A stretch of DNA of 44,684 bases from an uncultured bacterium (lineage in GTDB: Bacteria > Bacillota > Clostridia > Lachnospirales > Lachnospiraceae), in assembly GCA_948467735.1 (NCBI GenBank), contig CAOKFN010000039.1, positions 1-44,684 on the forward strand, given 5' to 3'. Below the pieces are notes generated by a model that worked only from the letters and a program-made list of their open reading frames with translations, was not told where the DNA came from and did no database searches. Positions 1 through 7,266 of this stretch are shown here, piece by piece; position 1 is the first letter of the stretch, and the number at the start of each line of letters is the position of its first letter. The position numbers and the translations under genes were made by a program.

Positions 1-66
1 TCGCCTTTAACTCTTCCTGACTCGCTTTTAACTCTTCCTGACTCGCTTTTAACTCTTTCTGGCCAG
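1..66 (-). repeat. 21-bp in-frame tandem repeat
   Basis: About three copies of a 21-bp unit (core CTCTTCCTGACTCGCTTTTAA on the plus strand) are seen, the last degenerate (TCTTTCTGGCCAGC). The unit length is a multiple of three and encodes the heptad KASQEEL, so changes in copy number lengthen the coiled coil by two turns without a frameshift. The array continues past the window edge. Confidence 0.75.
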
Positions 67-187
67 CCCTTAACTCTGACATTTCAGATTCAAGTTTTTC
101 AAGCCGTCTGCTAATCGGCTGCAGCTTTTCATCAAATTTCTTATCAATCATATTTGATAATTCCTGCATTAATTGTTCATTGTCCAT
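1..187 (-). CDS. Partial coiled-coil protein (N-terminal part only)
   Basis: The first 62 residues of a minus-strand protein are visible; the rest lies beyond the left edge. It begins MDNEQLMQELSNMIDKKFDE and becomes an E/K/L-rich helix. The start ATG at 187-185 is preceded by a GGGAGGAATA ribosome site. At the window edge a 21-bp unit encoding QEELKAS is repeated in perfect register, which extends a heptad coiled coil. Short proteins of this style, with an amphipathic N-terminus and a long heptad helix, are common uncharacterised proteins in Clostridia. No function can be assigned. Confidence 0.7.
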   Translation of the reverse strand, partial: MDNEQLMQELSNMIDKKFDEKLQPISRRLEKLESEMSELRAGQKELKASQEELKASQEELKA

Positions 188-596
188 ATCTTTATTCCTC
201 CCTGTAGGTTAATTATATCACATTCAAAATATAAAGTCTATGAAATGATGGCAGCACCCATTGAACGGAAATTGATTCAAAACAGCCGTATATCACTCAC
301 ATGACCTTCCGTAATACTCTACATGCTTTGCCCCTCGCGCCTCCTATTCCTTTCCGACAGATATTTCCAGTTTTCTCTTATATTGTCTTTAAAAACTGAT
401 AACCCTTGCAGGAATAAAAATGAAAACACAAAGTTTAAAATAAATCCCTGACAAAGCTGCGCTATCAGAAATATAAAAAATTATATTGTTTTTTCACTGG
501 AAAATATATTGCAAGAAGAATCTAATCAAGAAAATTTATGAATTTTCCGAGCCAAAGAACTGCCTGATTTCCATCCAGACAAAAATATAAATATGT
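188..596. other. AT-rich intergenic stretch, no gene seen
   Basis: About 400 bases between the coiled-coil gene and the PIN toxin gene. It is clearly more AT-rich than its surroundings, especially 400-596, and no open frame with a ribosome site or a recognisable product was found on either strand. No strong hairpin with a T-tract was found after the toxin stop. It could be a decayed insertion, but nothing recognisable remains. Confidence 0.5.
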
Positions 597-1010
597 TTAA
601 AACTGAAATCCGTCAAGAAATTCCGCAGGTTTTACAGCCGTCACCCCGCTGTCCATAAAGTCTCTGCTGTTTCTGGTAATAATATAATCCGCTCTCACAC
701 GGGATGCACACGCGCTCTGAACCGCATCCTCATAATTCTTAAAATTCATGAACGACGCTCTCTTCAAGTCCTCGTTTTTTAACTCGGCAATCATAAAAAT
801 CAAGGAGAGCATATCCAATACTTCCCGTATTCTTTTCGCATCCAATTCTTTTTTCATAATAAAGACAATACTAGGAATCGACAGTGCGGATACTACTCCT
901 GTTACTTTCCGAACTTCACACAATTTAAAAACCTTTGCCGAATCCTCGTAGAATTCCGGTCTTCTGCACAAAACATCAAGAATAATATTGGTATCAACCA
1001 GCACCTTCAT
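597..1010 (-). CDS. PIN-domain toxin of a type II toxin-antitoxin pair (VapC-like)
   Basis: A 137-residue PIN-domain protein, probably an Mg2+-dependent ribonuclease toxin. The family signature is visible: MKVLVDTNIILD at the N-terminus with the first catalytic Asp (D6), a central YEDAVQ acidic motif, and IITRNSRDF near the C-terminus carrying the last acidic residue. The reading frame is open further upstream, but the start at 1010 gives the canonical PIN N-terminus. It also makes the gene overlap the end of the antitoxin gene by 17 bases in another frame, typical of translationally coupled toxin-antitoxin operons. Known family members cleave tRNA or rRNA; the target of this one cannot be read from the sequence. 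Confidence 0.85.
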   Translation of the reverse strand: MKVLVDTNIILDVLCRRPEFYEDSAKVFKLCEVRKVTGVVSALSIPSIVFIMKKELDAKRIREVLDMLSLIFMIAELKNEDLKRASFMNFKNYEDAVQSACASRVRADYIITRNSRDFMDSGVTAVKPAEFLDGFQF

Positions 1011-1227
1011 ATTTTCGCATCCTTTCTTCCCTCTCCGCTCTGTCATCATAATCACCTTTCAGCACTCCAAGCAATGAATCCGTCAAAAAAGACACGCTTT
1101 TTTCATAAGAAACCAGTCTGGCCGCCTCTTTCCCGTTTTTCAGCACAACCACCTCTCCTCCCTCTTGGACCATCTGAAGATATTTTCCGAAATTGTTCTG
1201 AACCTCCGTTGCAGTAGCTGTCGTCAC
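994..1227 (-). CDS. Phd/YefM-family antitoxin
   Basis: A 77-residue protein starting with GTG (MTTATATEVQNNFGKYL). The N-terminal half has the Phd/YefM fold pattern: ATEVQNNFGKYL, then VVVLKNGKEAARLVSYE. The charged C-terminal tail (DYDDRAEREERMRKYEG) is the part that in this family wraps the toxin and blocks its active site. A GGAGAGGGGGA ribosome site lies just upstream. The gene precedes and overlaps the PIN toxin gene. Such antitoxins usually repress their own promoter through the N-terminal domain, which fits the paired palindromes near 1302-1333. Confidence 0.85.
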   Translation of the reverse strand: MTTATATEVQNNFGKYLQMVQEGGEVVVLKNGKEAARLVSYEKSVSFLTDSLLGVLKGDYDDRAEREERMRKYEGAG

Positions 1228-1267
1228 AAAAATGTCCCCCTCTCCAGCCTCATCACTTCTTAAAATA

Positions 1268-1296
1268 AGAATATCTCATTTTTTATCCTTTGTCAA
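1268..1296 (-). promoter_or_regulatory. Sigma-A-type promoter of the Phd/PIN operon
   Basis: On the minus strand TTGACA (1296-1291) and TATTCT (1273-1268) are separated by exactly 17 bases. The predicted transcript would begin around 1260, about 35 bases before the GTG start of the antitoxin. Confidence 0.75.
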
Positions 1297-1301
1297 GTAA
1301 G

Positions 1302-1333
1302 TTAGCTAATATTTTTTATTTAATTTTAGCTAA
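1302..1333. promoter_or_regulatory. Paired TTAGCTAA palindromes, candidate antitoxin operator
   Basis: Two perfect copies of the self-complementary octamer TTAGCTAA lie at 1302-1309 and 1326-1333. They are 24 bases apart centre to centre (slightly over two helical turns), immediately upstream of the -35 box of the toxin-antitoxin promoter. Phd/YefM antitoxins bind paired short palindromes as dimers, so autoregulation is the likely role. The placement upstream of -35 rather than over the core promoter is less usual. Confidence 0.6.
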
Positions 1334-1641
1334 TCATTGTTCTTTAACTGAGTCTGCGGCCGTTGTAATTCAATACCCCGCAGCAGCAGCCAAGCCGGTC
1401 AAATCTGCTTTGACATGAAACACGGCTCTATGTCCGCGCCAGCGCGGCCGCCATCCGGACGTCGGCGCATAATTCCCCACGCTTCCTCCCGCCATCCGTC
1501 CGCTTCCTCTGGAATAGCTCTGCCGTACATTTTATAGAAGCGGGGATTTAACCGCCGTCAGACAGTCTAAGCGGGAAAGCCATAAAACGGCCTTCCCGCC
1601 CACTTTAATAAGAAAGGCGAACTCAGCTTCTCCCGATATCA
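1334..1641. other. Intergenic region, no gene seen
   Basis: About 300 bases, GC-rich in the middle, between the toxin-antitoxin promoter and the end of the lyase gene. No coding frame with a ribosome site was found. The only clear structure is the hairpin at 1571-1599. Confidence 0.5.
1571..1599 (-). terminator. Hairpin downstream of the lyase gene
   Basis: GCGGGAAAGCC and GGCCTTCCCGC form an 11-bp stem with one mismatch and a short loop, about 45 bases after the lyase stop codon on the minus strand. No T-run follows, so it is a weak or non-classical terminator, or an RNA 3'-end stabiliser. Confidence 0.4.
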
Positions 1642-3336
1642 TTACAAAGTCTCCGTCAAAAGGATCGTATCGTACATAATCCTTCCGCCTTCCACGCCAA
1701 GCCTTACAATATTTTCCCCCCTGCGAAGCTCCGCAGGATCAACCTCCAGTTTCAAGCGGCGGTAACGGCCGTTCTTGGTGGCGCTGCGATAAATCGCCCC
1801 ATCGTTGAGCAGAAACGCTTTTTTCAATATCCGGCCGTTCAGCTCCACCGTCAGGCGGGGCTGCTTCCTGCTCTCGGTGTCCTCCCTGCTTGCTCCGGCC
1901 AGCGCGGCAATCAGGTAACACTTCGATGTGGGCAGTTCTTCCAGCTGAAAATGAATATACCAGCTTCCCGTATGGGTCTGGGCGTAATACCAATCCTCCT
2001 CTTCCCTGCTCTGCCCTATGTAAAAATCAACCGTCTCCGGCACCATGCCCATCCATTTGTAATTCCGCAGTTCCCCTCCATAACGGAAGCCCTCACAGGT
2101 CCGGGTGGCCCTGCCCAGCTGCCAGAGGACTCTCTCCGCAGGCAGACGCCAAGTAATGGGCGCAAGCGCCTCTTCCCGCTGCGCAATGCGGATATCATCC
2201 ACCTTCATCTGTTCCGTATTGCTTCCTCCCGTCTGGTAGGCGTATAGGGAATAGGTTCCGAAACGGACATTGTTCAGGACAAATTTCCCTTCGGAATCCG
2301 TCTCCGTATAATAAATATAATCTTCAGACTGAAATTCAACGGGCAGTTCCTTCTGTCCAAGGGTCACCGTGGTGCTTCTGCAGGGCGAGCCGTCCTCGAA
2401 GCACAGCTTTCCGGCCACATGGCTGCGCACAAGAGGGTACAGGGGGTCTTCCACCCACTGATAGGGCCACTTTGCCTGCTCCGCCTCCGCGACCTTCAGC
2501 GCGTCCCGAATCAGCTCCTCCGGATCCTCAGCCTCATTCACATAATAGTAAAAAGGGCCGTAAAACTTTTTCCAGCCGATGGGAACATGCAGATTGCCGT
2601 TGCCAAAATGAGATCCGGTAAAATAATTCAACACAATACCGTCATAATGCACCAAAAGCTCCTGCTTCAACGGCCCTGCGGGATAGAATTCCTTGGAGGC
2701 CGGAATCAGGAAAAATCCGTAACCGTGCCCGTACTGCCCCCACATGGGACTTTGGGAAAAATAGCTGGCATAATCATATTTGGAATACACCTCTCCATTG
2801 GTGTATTTCTCCCCGTCCGGCAGACGGTATGTCTCATCCTGAAGCTTTTCATACTGTTCCATGTACTTATGGGTGGGCTGCAGACACTGGCGCTCACTGT
2901 TATATGCATGGTCGAAAATACGGGTGCCAAAACGGCATACAATCCTGAATTCGGCCAGTTCAAAGGGGGCGTCCGTATTATTTGCCCCAATGACATAGGA
3001 ATAAAAACCGCTTTCTCCCCTCATCAATATAATATGGAGTTCCACCGCCAGATAGCCCGTGGTATCCACATAAGCGATATGGGCCATATCCCCCTTGTCT
3101 TCGATAACCTCCAGCTTAGGATCGCCCAGCCAGCGAAATCCCCCGTCCGCATGGTAATTCACATAAAATGCATTCCTGCCGTCCGTGTCGGAACGATCCG
3201 GCATGTTCCGCACCAGTTCCACACCGTTTCTGCTCATGGAACCCAGCGTTCCGTCTTCTTTCCAGAATAATGACAAAATACCGTTGGAAATCGTACAGGC
3301 ATTGCCTGACACATTTAATACTACAGACTCCATCAT
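1642..3336 (-). CDS. Rhamnogalacturonan lyase-like protein (polysaccharide lyase family 4), cytoplasmic
   Basis: A 564-residue protein with the PL4 three-domain layout. An N-terminal beta-super-sandwich catalytic domain spans about 1-290, with aromatic motifs such as SPMWGQYGHGYGFFLIP and NYFTGSHFGNGNLHVPIGWKKFYGP. A fibronectin-III-like domain spans about 305-385 (GKLCFEDGSPCRSTTVTL, then GKFVLNNVRFGTYSLYAY), and a jelly-roll carbohydrate-binding-like domain about 395-564. The family cleaves the rhamnose-galacturonate backbone of pectin by beta-elimination. There is no signal peptide or membrane segment, so it should act in the cytoplasm on imported oligosaccharides. It follows a DUF4132 gene on the same strand, with about 190 bases of repeat-containing spacer. 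No transporter or other pectin gene is nearby. Family assignment is confident; exact substrate is not. Confidence 0.8.
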   Translation of the reverse strand: MMESVVLNVSGNACTISNGILSLFWKEDGTLGSMSRNGVELVRNMPDRSDTDGRNAFYVNYHADGGFRWLGDPKLEVIEDKGDMAHIAYVDTTGYLAVELHIILMRGESGFYSYVIGANNTDAPFELAEFRIVCRFGTRIFDHAYNSERQCLQPTHKYMEQYEKLQDETYRLPDGEKYTNGEVYSKYDYASYFSQSPMWGQYGHGYGFFLIPASKEFYPAGPLKQELLVHYDGIVLNYFTGSHFGNGNLHVPIGWKKFYGPFYYYVNEAEDPEELIRDALKVAEAEQAKWPYQWVEDPLYPLVRSHVAGKLCFEDGSPCRSTTVTLGQKELPVEFQSEDYIYYTETDSEGKFVLNNVRFGTYSLYAYQTGGSNTEQMKVDDIRIAQREEALAPITWRLPAERVLWQLGRATRTCEGFRYGGELRNYKWMGMVPETVDFYIGQSREEEDWYYAQTHTGSWYIHFQLEELPTSKCYLIAALAGASREDTESRKQPRLTVELNGRILKKAFLLNDGAIYRSATKNGRYRRLKLEVDPAELRRGENIVRLGVEGGRIMYDTILLTETL

Positions 3337-3346
3337 AAACCCTCCT

Positions 3347-3415
3347 ATTCCAGTCCCGTTCTGATTCCAGTTCCGTTCTGATTCCAGTCCCGTTCCTGCT
3401 CTACAATGCCCCTAA
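3347..3415. repeat. 17-bp tandem repeat, part of a dispersed intergenic element
   Basis: Three 17-bp units with core ATTCCAGTCCCGTTCTG lie in tandem at 3347-3363, 3364-3380 and 3381-3398 (second unit one substitution, last unit one extra C), followed by CTCTACAATGCCCCTA. The array abuts the ribosome site of the lyase gene. Related sequences occur at 3493-3526 and 30684-30776. Confidence 0.7.
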
Positions 3416-3492
3416 GGGAAAGGAATCTTCAGCCGCTTCCGCGTCTGAAATTCCTTTCGGGCATTTCCGTTCCGGAACTGTTTTTTATTTTG

Positions 3493-3526
3493 ATTCCAGT
3501 CCCGTTCCTGCTCTTGAATCGCCCTA
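3493..3526. repeat. Second copy of the ATTCCAGTCCCGTTC element
   Basis: A single unit, ATTCCAGTCCCGTTCCTG followed by CTCTTGAATCGCCCTA, whose last bases are the stop codon of the DUF4132 gene (TAG on the minus strand). On the minus strand the stop is followed by GGGCG, as also seen after the mini-RNase III stop at 30774. Confidence 0.6.
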
Positions 3527-6500
3527 TCTTTTCTTCTTCCAGTCCTCGTTTCTGCCGCTGCTTGAAGCCGTCGCCTTGGTAATCTGCAATACGATCTCGC
3601 TGAAATATCTCTCCGGCACTTCCGACAAAGGACATGCTTTCTCCTCCTCTTCTTTGCCGTAATACCATGTGACCAGCTCGCCCGCCTTGAAAAATCTTAT
3701 CTCAAATATGGTCACGTCCTCATTGAGTCCTCCCACATAGGTTCCGGAGAAGCTGAGCACAGCCCCTAAGTTAAGCTCCTTATCCTCCCTGTAATATGTA
3801 AAGAATCCGCCCGCGTCCTCGACAGAACCGCGATACCAGCCCTGTGCGGTCAGTTTTCCTCCCAGAGACAGGTCATTGACAATCAAACCGCCGAACCGTT
3901 CAAGCGCTTTCTGCGTTCCCTCTTCCTCCGTCCTGTAGTACACCGGCCTGCTAAGCTGGTCGATCGGCTGAGTGATTTCATAGTCCTCCAGCTGTTCCTT
4001 CCAAGTATTTAAAGATTCCTCCGACAGTTCGATGGGATGCACAAGGCCGATAAATCGTCCTTGACCGCCGGACTCAGCCCCGGCGGACGCGTCAGCCGTC
4101 TCCTCCGGCAGAGTAAATTCCTCCTCGTCCTCCGTGTTGAAGGAGCCGTCCTCCATGTAGCGGAAGCTGGTCACAAGCTTTCTGTCCTCATACACGCCCC
4201 AGATTAATCCGATGGCAAACTGGTGCATGATGGGATTCTTCACAAACAAATCCTTCCACGCCTTGGCGCTCCACCGGCGCTCGGTGGACAGAGCCATTTC
4301 CAGACGCATTTTCTGACTTGTCACCGTGGTCTTCATCTGCTTCTTCATCTGCTTAAATTCATCATAAGCCGCGGCGGCCTTCGCCTCGTCATCCTTCTTG
4401 CCGGGCGCGGGAAGATTCTTCAGTTTCCTGCCGCTCTCGTCAAATACCTCTATCTCAAGGGCCGGGGTAATGGTCACGGTAAACTTCCGCTCTCCGTAAT
4501 CGAAAACGCGCTGCATATTCTCGTCAAATCCCAAATTGGGTACAATCCGATCCGCCAGCTCCTCCGTCGTAATTCCCAGCTGGGAGGCGGCGAATTCCAG
4601 CGCCTTCACCGCTGCTGCCTTCACCTGCTTGAATTTGAATTTCCGGGAAATGCCGTCCACGATCAAAAGTCCTTGGGGTTTGGGGCTTAGGGCAAGGGCC
4701 TGAACCGCCTCTCCCGCGATGGCACCTCTGGCGGCCTGCGGCCACTCCTGAATCTGGTGATGCAGCTTCTTTACAATGTCGTCGCCCCCATGGATTGCCG
4801 CCGCATACAGCACCCAGCGCTTTTTGGATTCCGCTCCGGCTTCCATCCATTTGTCAAAAAGCTCGTTGACATAGACTGCAAACTCCCTTTCGTCCAGCGC
4901 TTCCGCCAACGCCTTTGCGCTCTGGTTGACGCCGCAGGGCGACATGGAAGAATAACAGAGGAAAATAGCCTGTAGATACTCCTCGTCCGCCTCCGTGCCG
5001 TCTTTTTTATGCACCTTGGAAAAAGGCGTTTCGTAAGCCCACGCAAGGGAACGCTTTTTATTCCCCTTGTGGATATCCTTTACCAAATCAGCCTCCGAAA
5101 CCGTCCTGCCGTCGGAGGACTCCATGCTCTTGTGCAGCAGATTTTCCAAAAGCGCCCGCACCTTGGCATTTTTTTCCGCCTCCAATGCCTGCATCAAAAT
5201 CTGGGCATAATGTTCCGCGGACTGACCCTTGCCGCTCTGGCCGCCCTCCCCGGCTGACGACTCCTTTCCGACTGACGCGCTCCCTGCATCCGCCGTGCCT
5301 TCCCCGGCTGACGCGCCCTTCGCATTGGCCTGTTCCGCCTCCGCCTTCCATTTTGCCAGCACATTTACCGCCGTCTCTCTGTCCGCCGCCTTTTTCGAGG
5401 AAAGCAGGCTGACTACCTCTGTCTCCCAGCCCTTCTGCCCATAAAGAATATCCAGCAGCGCCTCTTTCACCGATTTGGCCGTATCCTGCGCAAAGCCAAG
5501 AATCGTCTCTTTATTTGTCTGTGCGTCCTCCCCCATGACCTGCAGACCGAACCTCCGGCCCACGCTTCCCGCCTTTGAAAACGCGGCCAGCGTCTCCTCC
5601 CGCCGATTGGCAAGGTAATCCTTAAATATCTCCTTTGCCTCTTTTTCCAGCGCATTCGTCCATTTCTCATTATATCCGCCGTCAACCAGCCCCGCATAGC
5701 CGTTTAACTGGCTCACCAAATCCAAGCCTTCCGAATCCACCGCGGCGAAGAGCCTCTTTACCTCCGGCCCGTCCACTTCCCCGTCCTTCACAAAGAACTG
5801 ATAAAAACTGCTTCCGTTCCCGGCCAGCAGCAGAGTCTCGCATCGATTGCTGAAAGCGTCGTATCCGTAAACTGCCTGATAGCTCTTCAACACCGTATGG
5901 GCGCTGCTCCCCCAATAATAGCACTCCCGCAGGGGTTTACCGCAGGCTTCCACCTGCTCCATGCCGCCTTCCCCTCTCAAATATTTCTTCATATCCTCCA
6001 AAATCGAGGGCACCCGATTGTTTGTACTCTTCACAAAGGCGTCTATCACCTTGGCCTGCTGCCTGTAGACCTCCCCGCTCACCCGTTTGTTGAACAATTC
6101 CGGATCCATCTGCTTTACAATGGGAGCCATGGTATTATAGATGTCATAATCGGCAGAGTCCATATAATCCATATACGCCTCTCTGTTTCTGCCAAACTGC
6201 TCCTTCAATATGGCCAGCTTATGATTCTTGGCCGCCCACTGAATGAATTTCGCGCTGTCTATCCGGAACATCACATCCAGACATCTGCCCAGCTTGTCCA
6301 TATCCCCCCGCATGTCCATTCCCTGAAGGAAATTCAGCGCGGTCTCCACATCCGTTGCAAAACAGACGCACGCGGTATTCGCCAGCTTACGCGACAGCGC
6401 AAAATTCATAAAAGCGGCGGTACTGACGACACGCATGGCAAAAGCATCCTGCTTCAAGTAGCCTGCCGCCGCCAGATTCAGAATACGACCGTCCACCCTG

Positions 6501-7252
6501 TCATTGGCCGCCGCTTCCATAATCTCATCCGCGTCCTGCTGAGGGAAGCGGCGGGCGTCATATATTTGAGGGATACGGCTGATCACGATATTTTCATACT
6601 GCTTCAGCAGGGGGATATCTTCCTCTTCTACCTGAACCTGCGGCTTGGAAGCGTCAAAAAGCCCCCCTATGGCAGACAATCCCCCCTTCTTCCCCTCTTT
6701 TTCTTCCTGCGGCTCCGTGTTGGGATATTTGAGGAAAAAATACGCCATGAGCAGTATCAGAATGCCGCTTACGGCCTTTCCCGTCCGGCACTCTATGGCC
6801 TTCTTTACAATTTCCGGCTTGTGCTCCGCCAGCTCAAGGAGTTCCTCAAAATTCTGCTTTTTAAAGCAGGACATCATCTCCCCCATGTTTGCGGCGTAAA
6901 GCGCCGCCTTCTGGGCCGACTCCAGCCGAAAGGTCTTCGCCCATTCCTTCTGAAATACAACGGCAGGAAACACCCGATAGCCGCTGACCTCGCCCACGGC
7001 ATAGAAAAACCTTCCGATTCTCCCAGCCTCTTCCGTTCTTCCCCTTTCGGCCAGAGTCCTGCATTGATAATAGATTTCCGTATGGCGCGACATGCCGGAC
7101 AGATCCCGCCATGCAAACTTCTCCAATATTTCCTCTCCCGCATCCCCGTTAAAATAATCCTCCATGAGGGATAGTTCCTCCGCCGAGAACAGATTCTCCG
7201 CCTCTATCAACTCTACAATTTTCTCAATACACTGATCCGATGGATTAATCAT
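3524..7252 (-). CDS. DUF4132 (MolR/YehI-like) giant protein, paralogue 1
   Basis: A 1242-residue soluble protein. The first ~600 residues look all-helical. A Gly/Ser/Ala/Glu-rich linker lies near 637-690. Next is a segment conserved in all three paralogues (DIHKGNKKRSLAWAYETPFS, then KDGTEADEEYLQ). The DUF4132 core from about 860 contains FKFKQVKAAAVKALEFAASQ and IVPNLGFDENMQRVFDYG, and ends with WKDLFVKNPIMHQFAIGLIW and SFRYMEDGSFNTEDEEE. A C-terminal beta-rich part has FIGLVHPIELSEES and LTAQGWYRGSVED. The E. coli relative YehI is of unknown function. The gene starts 14 bases after paralogue 2, so the two are co-transcribed. No catalytic site is evident and a scaffold or regulatory role is possible. 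Family is certain, function unknown. Confidence 0.85.
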   Translation of the reverse strand: MINPSDQCIEKIVELIEAENLFSAEELSLMEDYFNGDAGEEILEKFAWRDLSGMSRHTEIYYQCRTLAERGRTEEAGRIGRFFYAVGEVSGYRVFPAVVFQKEWAKTFRLESAQKAALYAANMGEMMSCFKKQNFEELLELAEHKPEIVKKAIECRTGKAVSGILILLMAYFFLKYPNTEPQEEKEGKKGGLSAIGGLFDASKPQVQVEEEDIPLLKQYENIVISRIPQIYDARRFPQQDADEIMEAAANDRVDGRILNLAAAGYLKQDAFAMRVVSTAAFMNFALSRKLANTACVCFATDVETALNFLQGMDMRGDMDKLGRCLDVMFRIDSAKFIQWAAKNHKLAILKEQFGRNREAYMDYMDSADYDIYNTMAPIVKQMDPELFNKRVSGEVYRQQAKVIDAFVKSTNNRVPSILEDMKKYLRGEGGMEQVEACGKPLRECYYWGSSAHTVLKSYQAVYGYDAFSNRCETLLLAGNGSSFYQFFVKDGEVDGPEVKRLFAAVDSEGLDLVSQLNGYAGLVDGGYNEKWTNALEKEAKEIFKDYLANRREETLAAFSKAGSVGRRFGLQVMGEDAQTNKETILGFAQDTAKSVKEALLDILYGQKGWETEVVSLLSSKKAADRETAVNVLAKWKAEAEQANAKGASAGEGTADAGSASVGKESSAGEGGQSGKGQSAEHYAQILMQALEAEKNAKVRALLENLLHKSMESSDGRTVSEADLVKDIHKGNKKRSLAWAYETPFSKVHKKDGTEADEEYLQAIFLCYSSMSPCGVNQSAKALAEALDEREFAVYVNELFDKWMEAGAESKKRWVLYAAAIHGGDDIVKKLHHQIQEWPQAARGAIAGEAVQALALSPKPQGLLIVDGISRKFKFKQVKAAAVKALEFAASQLGITTEELADRIVPNLGFDENMQRVFDYGERKFTVTITPALEIEVFDESGRKLKNLPAPGKKDDEAKAAAAYDEFKQMKKQMKTTVTSQKMRLEMALSTERRWSAKAWKDLFVKNPIMHQFAIGLIWGVYEDRKLVTSFRYMEDGSFNTEDEEEFTLPEETADASAGAESGGQGRFIGLVHPIELSEESLNTWKEQLEDYEITQPIDQLSRPVYYRTEEEGTQKALERFGGLIVNDLSLGGKLTAQGWYRGSVEDAGGFFTYYREDKELNLGAVLSFSGTYVGGLNEDVTIFEIRFFKAGELVTWYYGKEEEEKACPLSEVPERYFSEIVLQITKATASSSGRNEDWKKKR

Positions 7253-7266
7253 CTCCAGCCCCCTTA

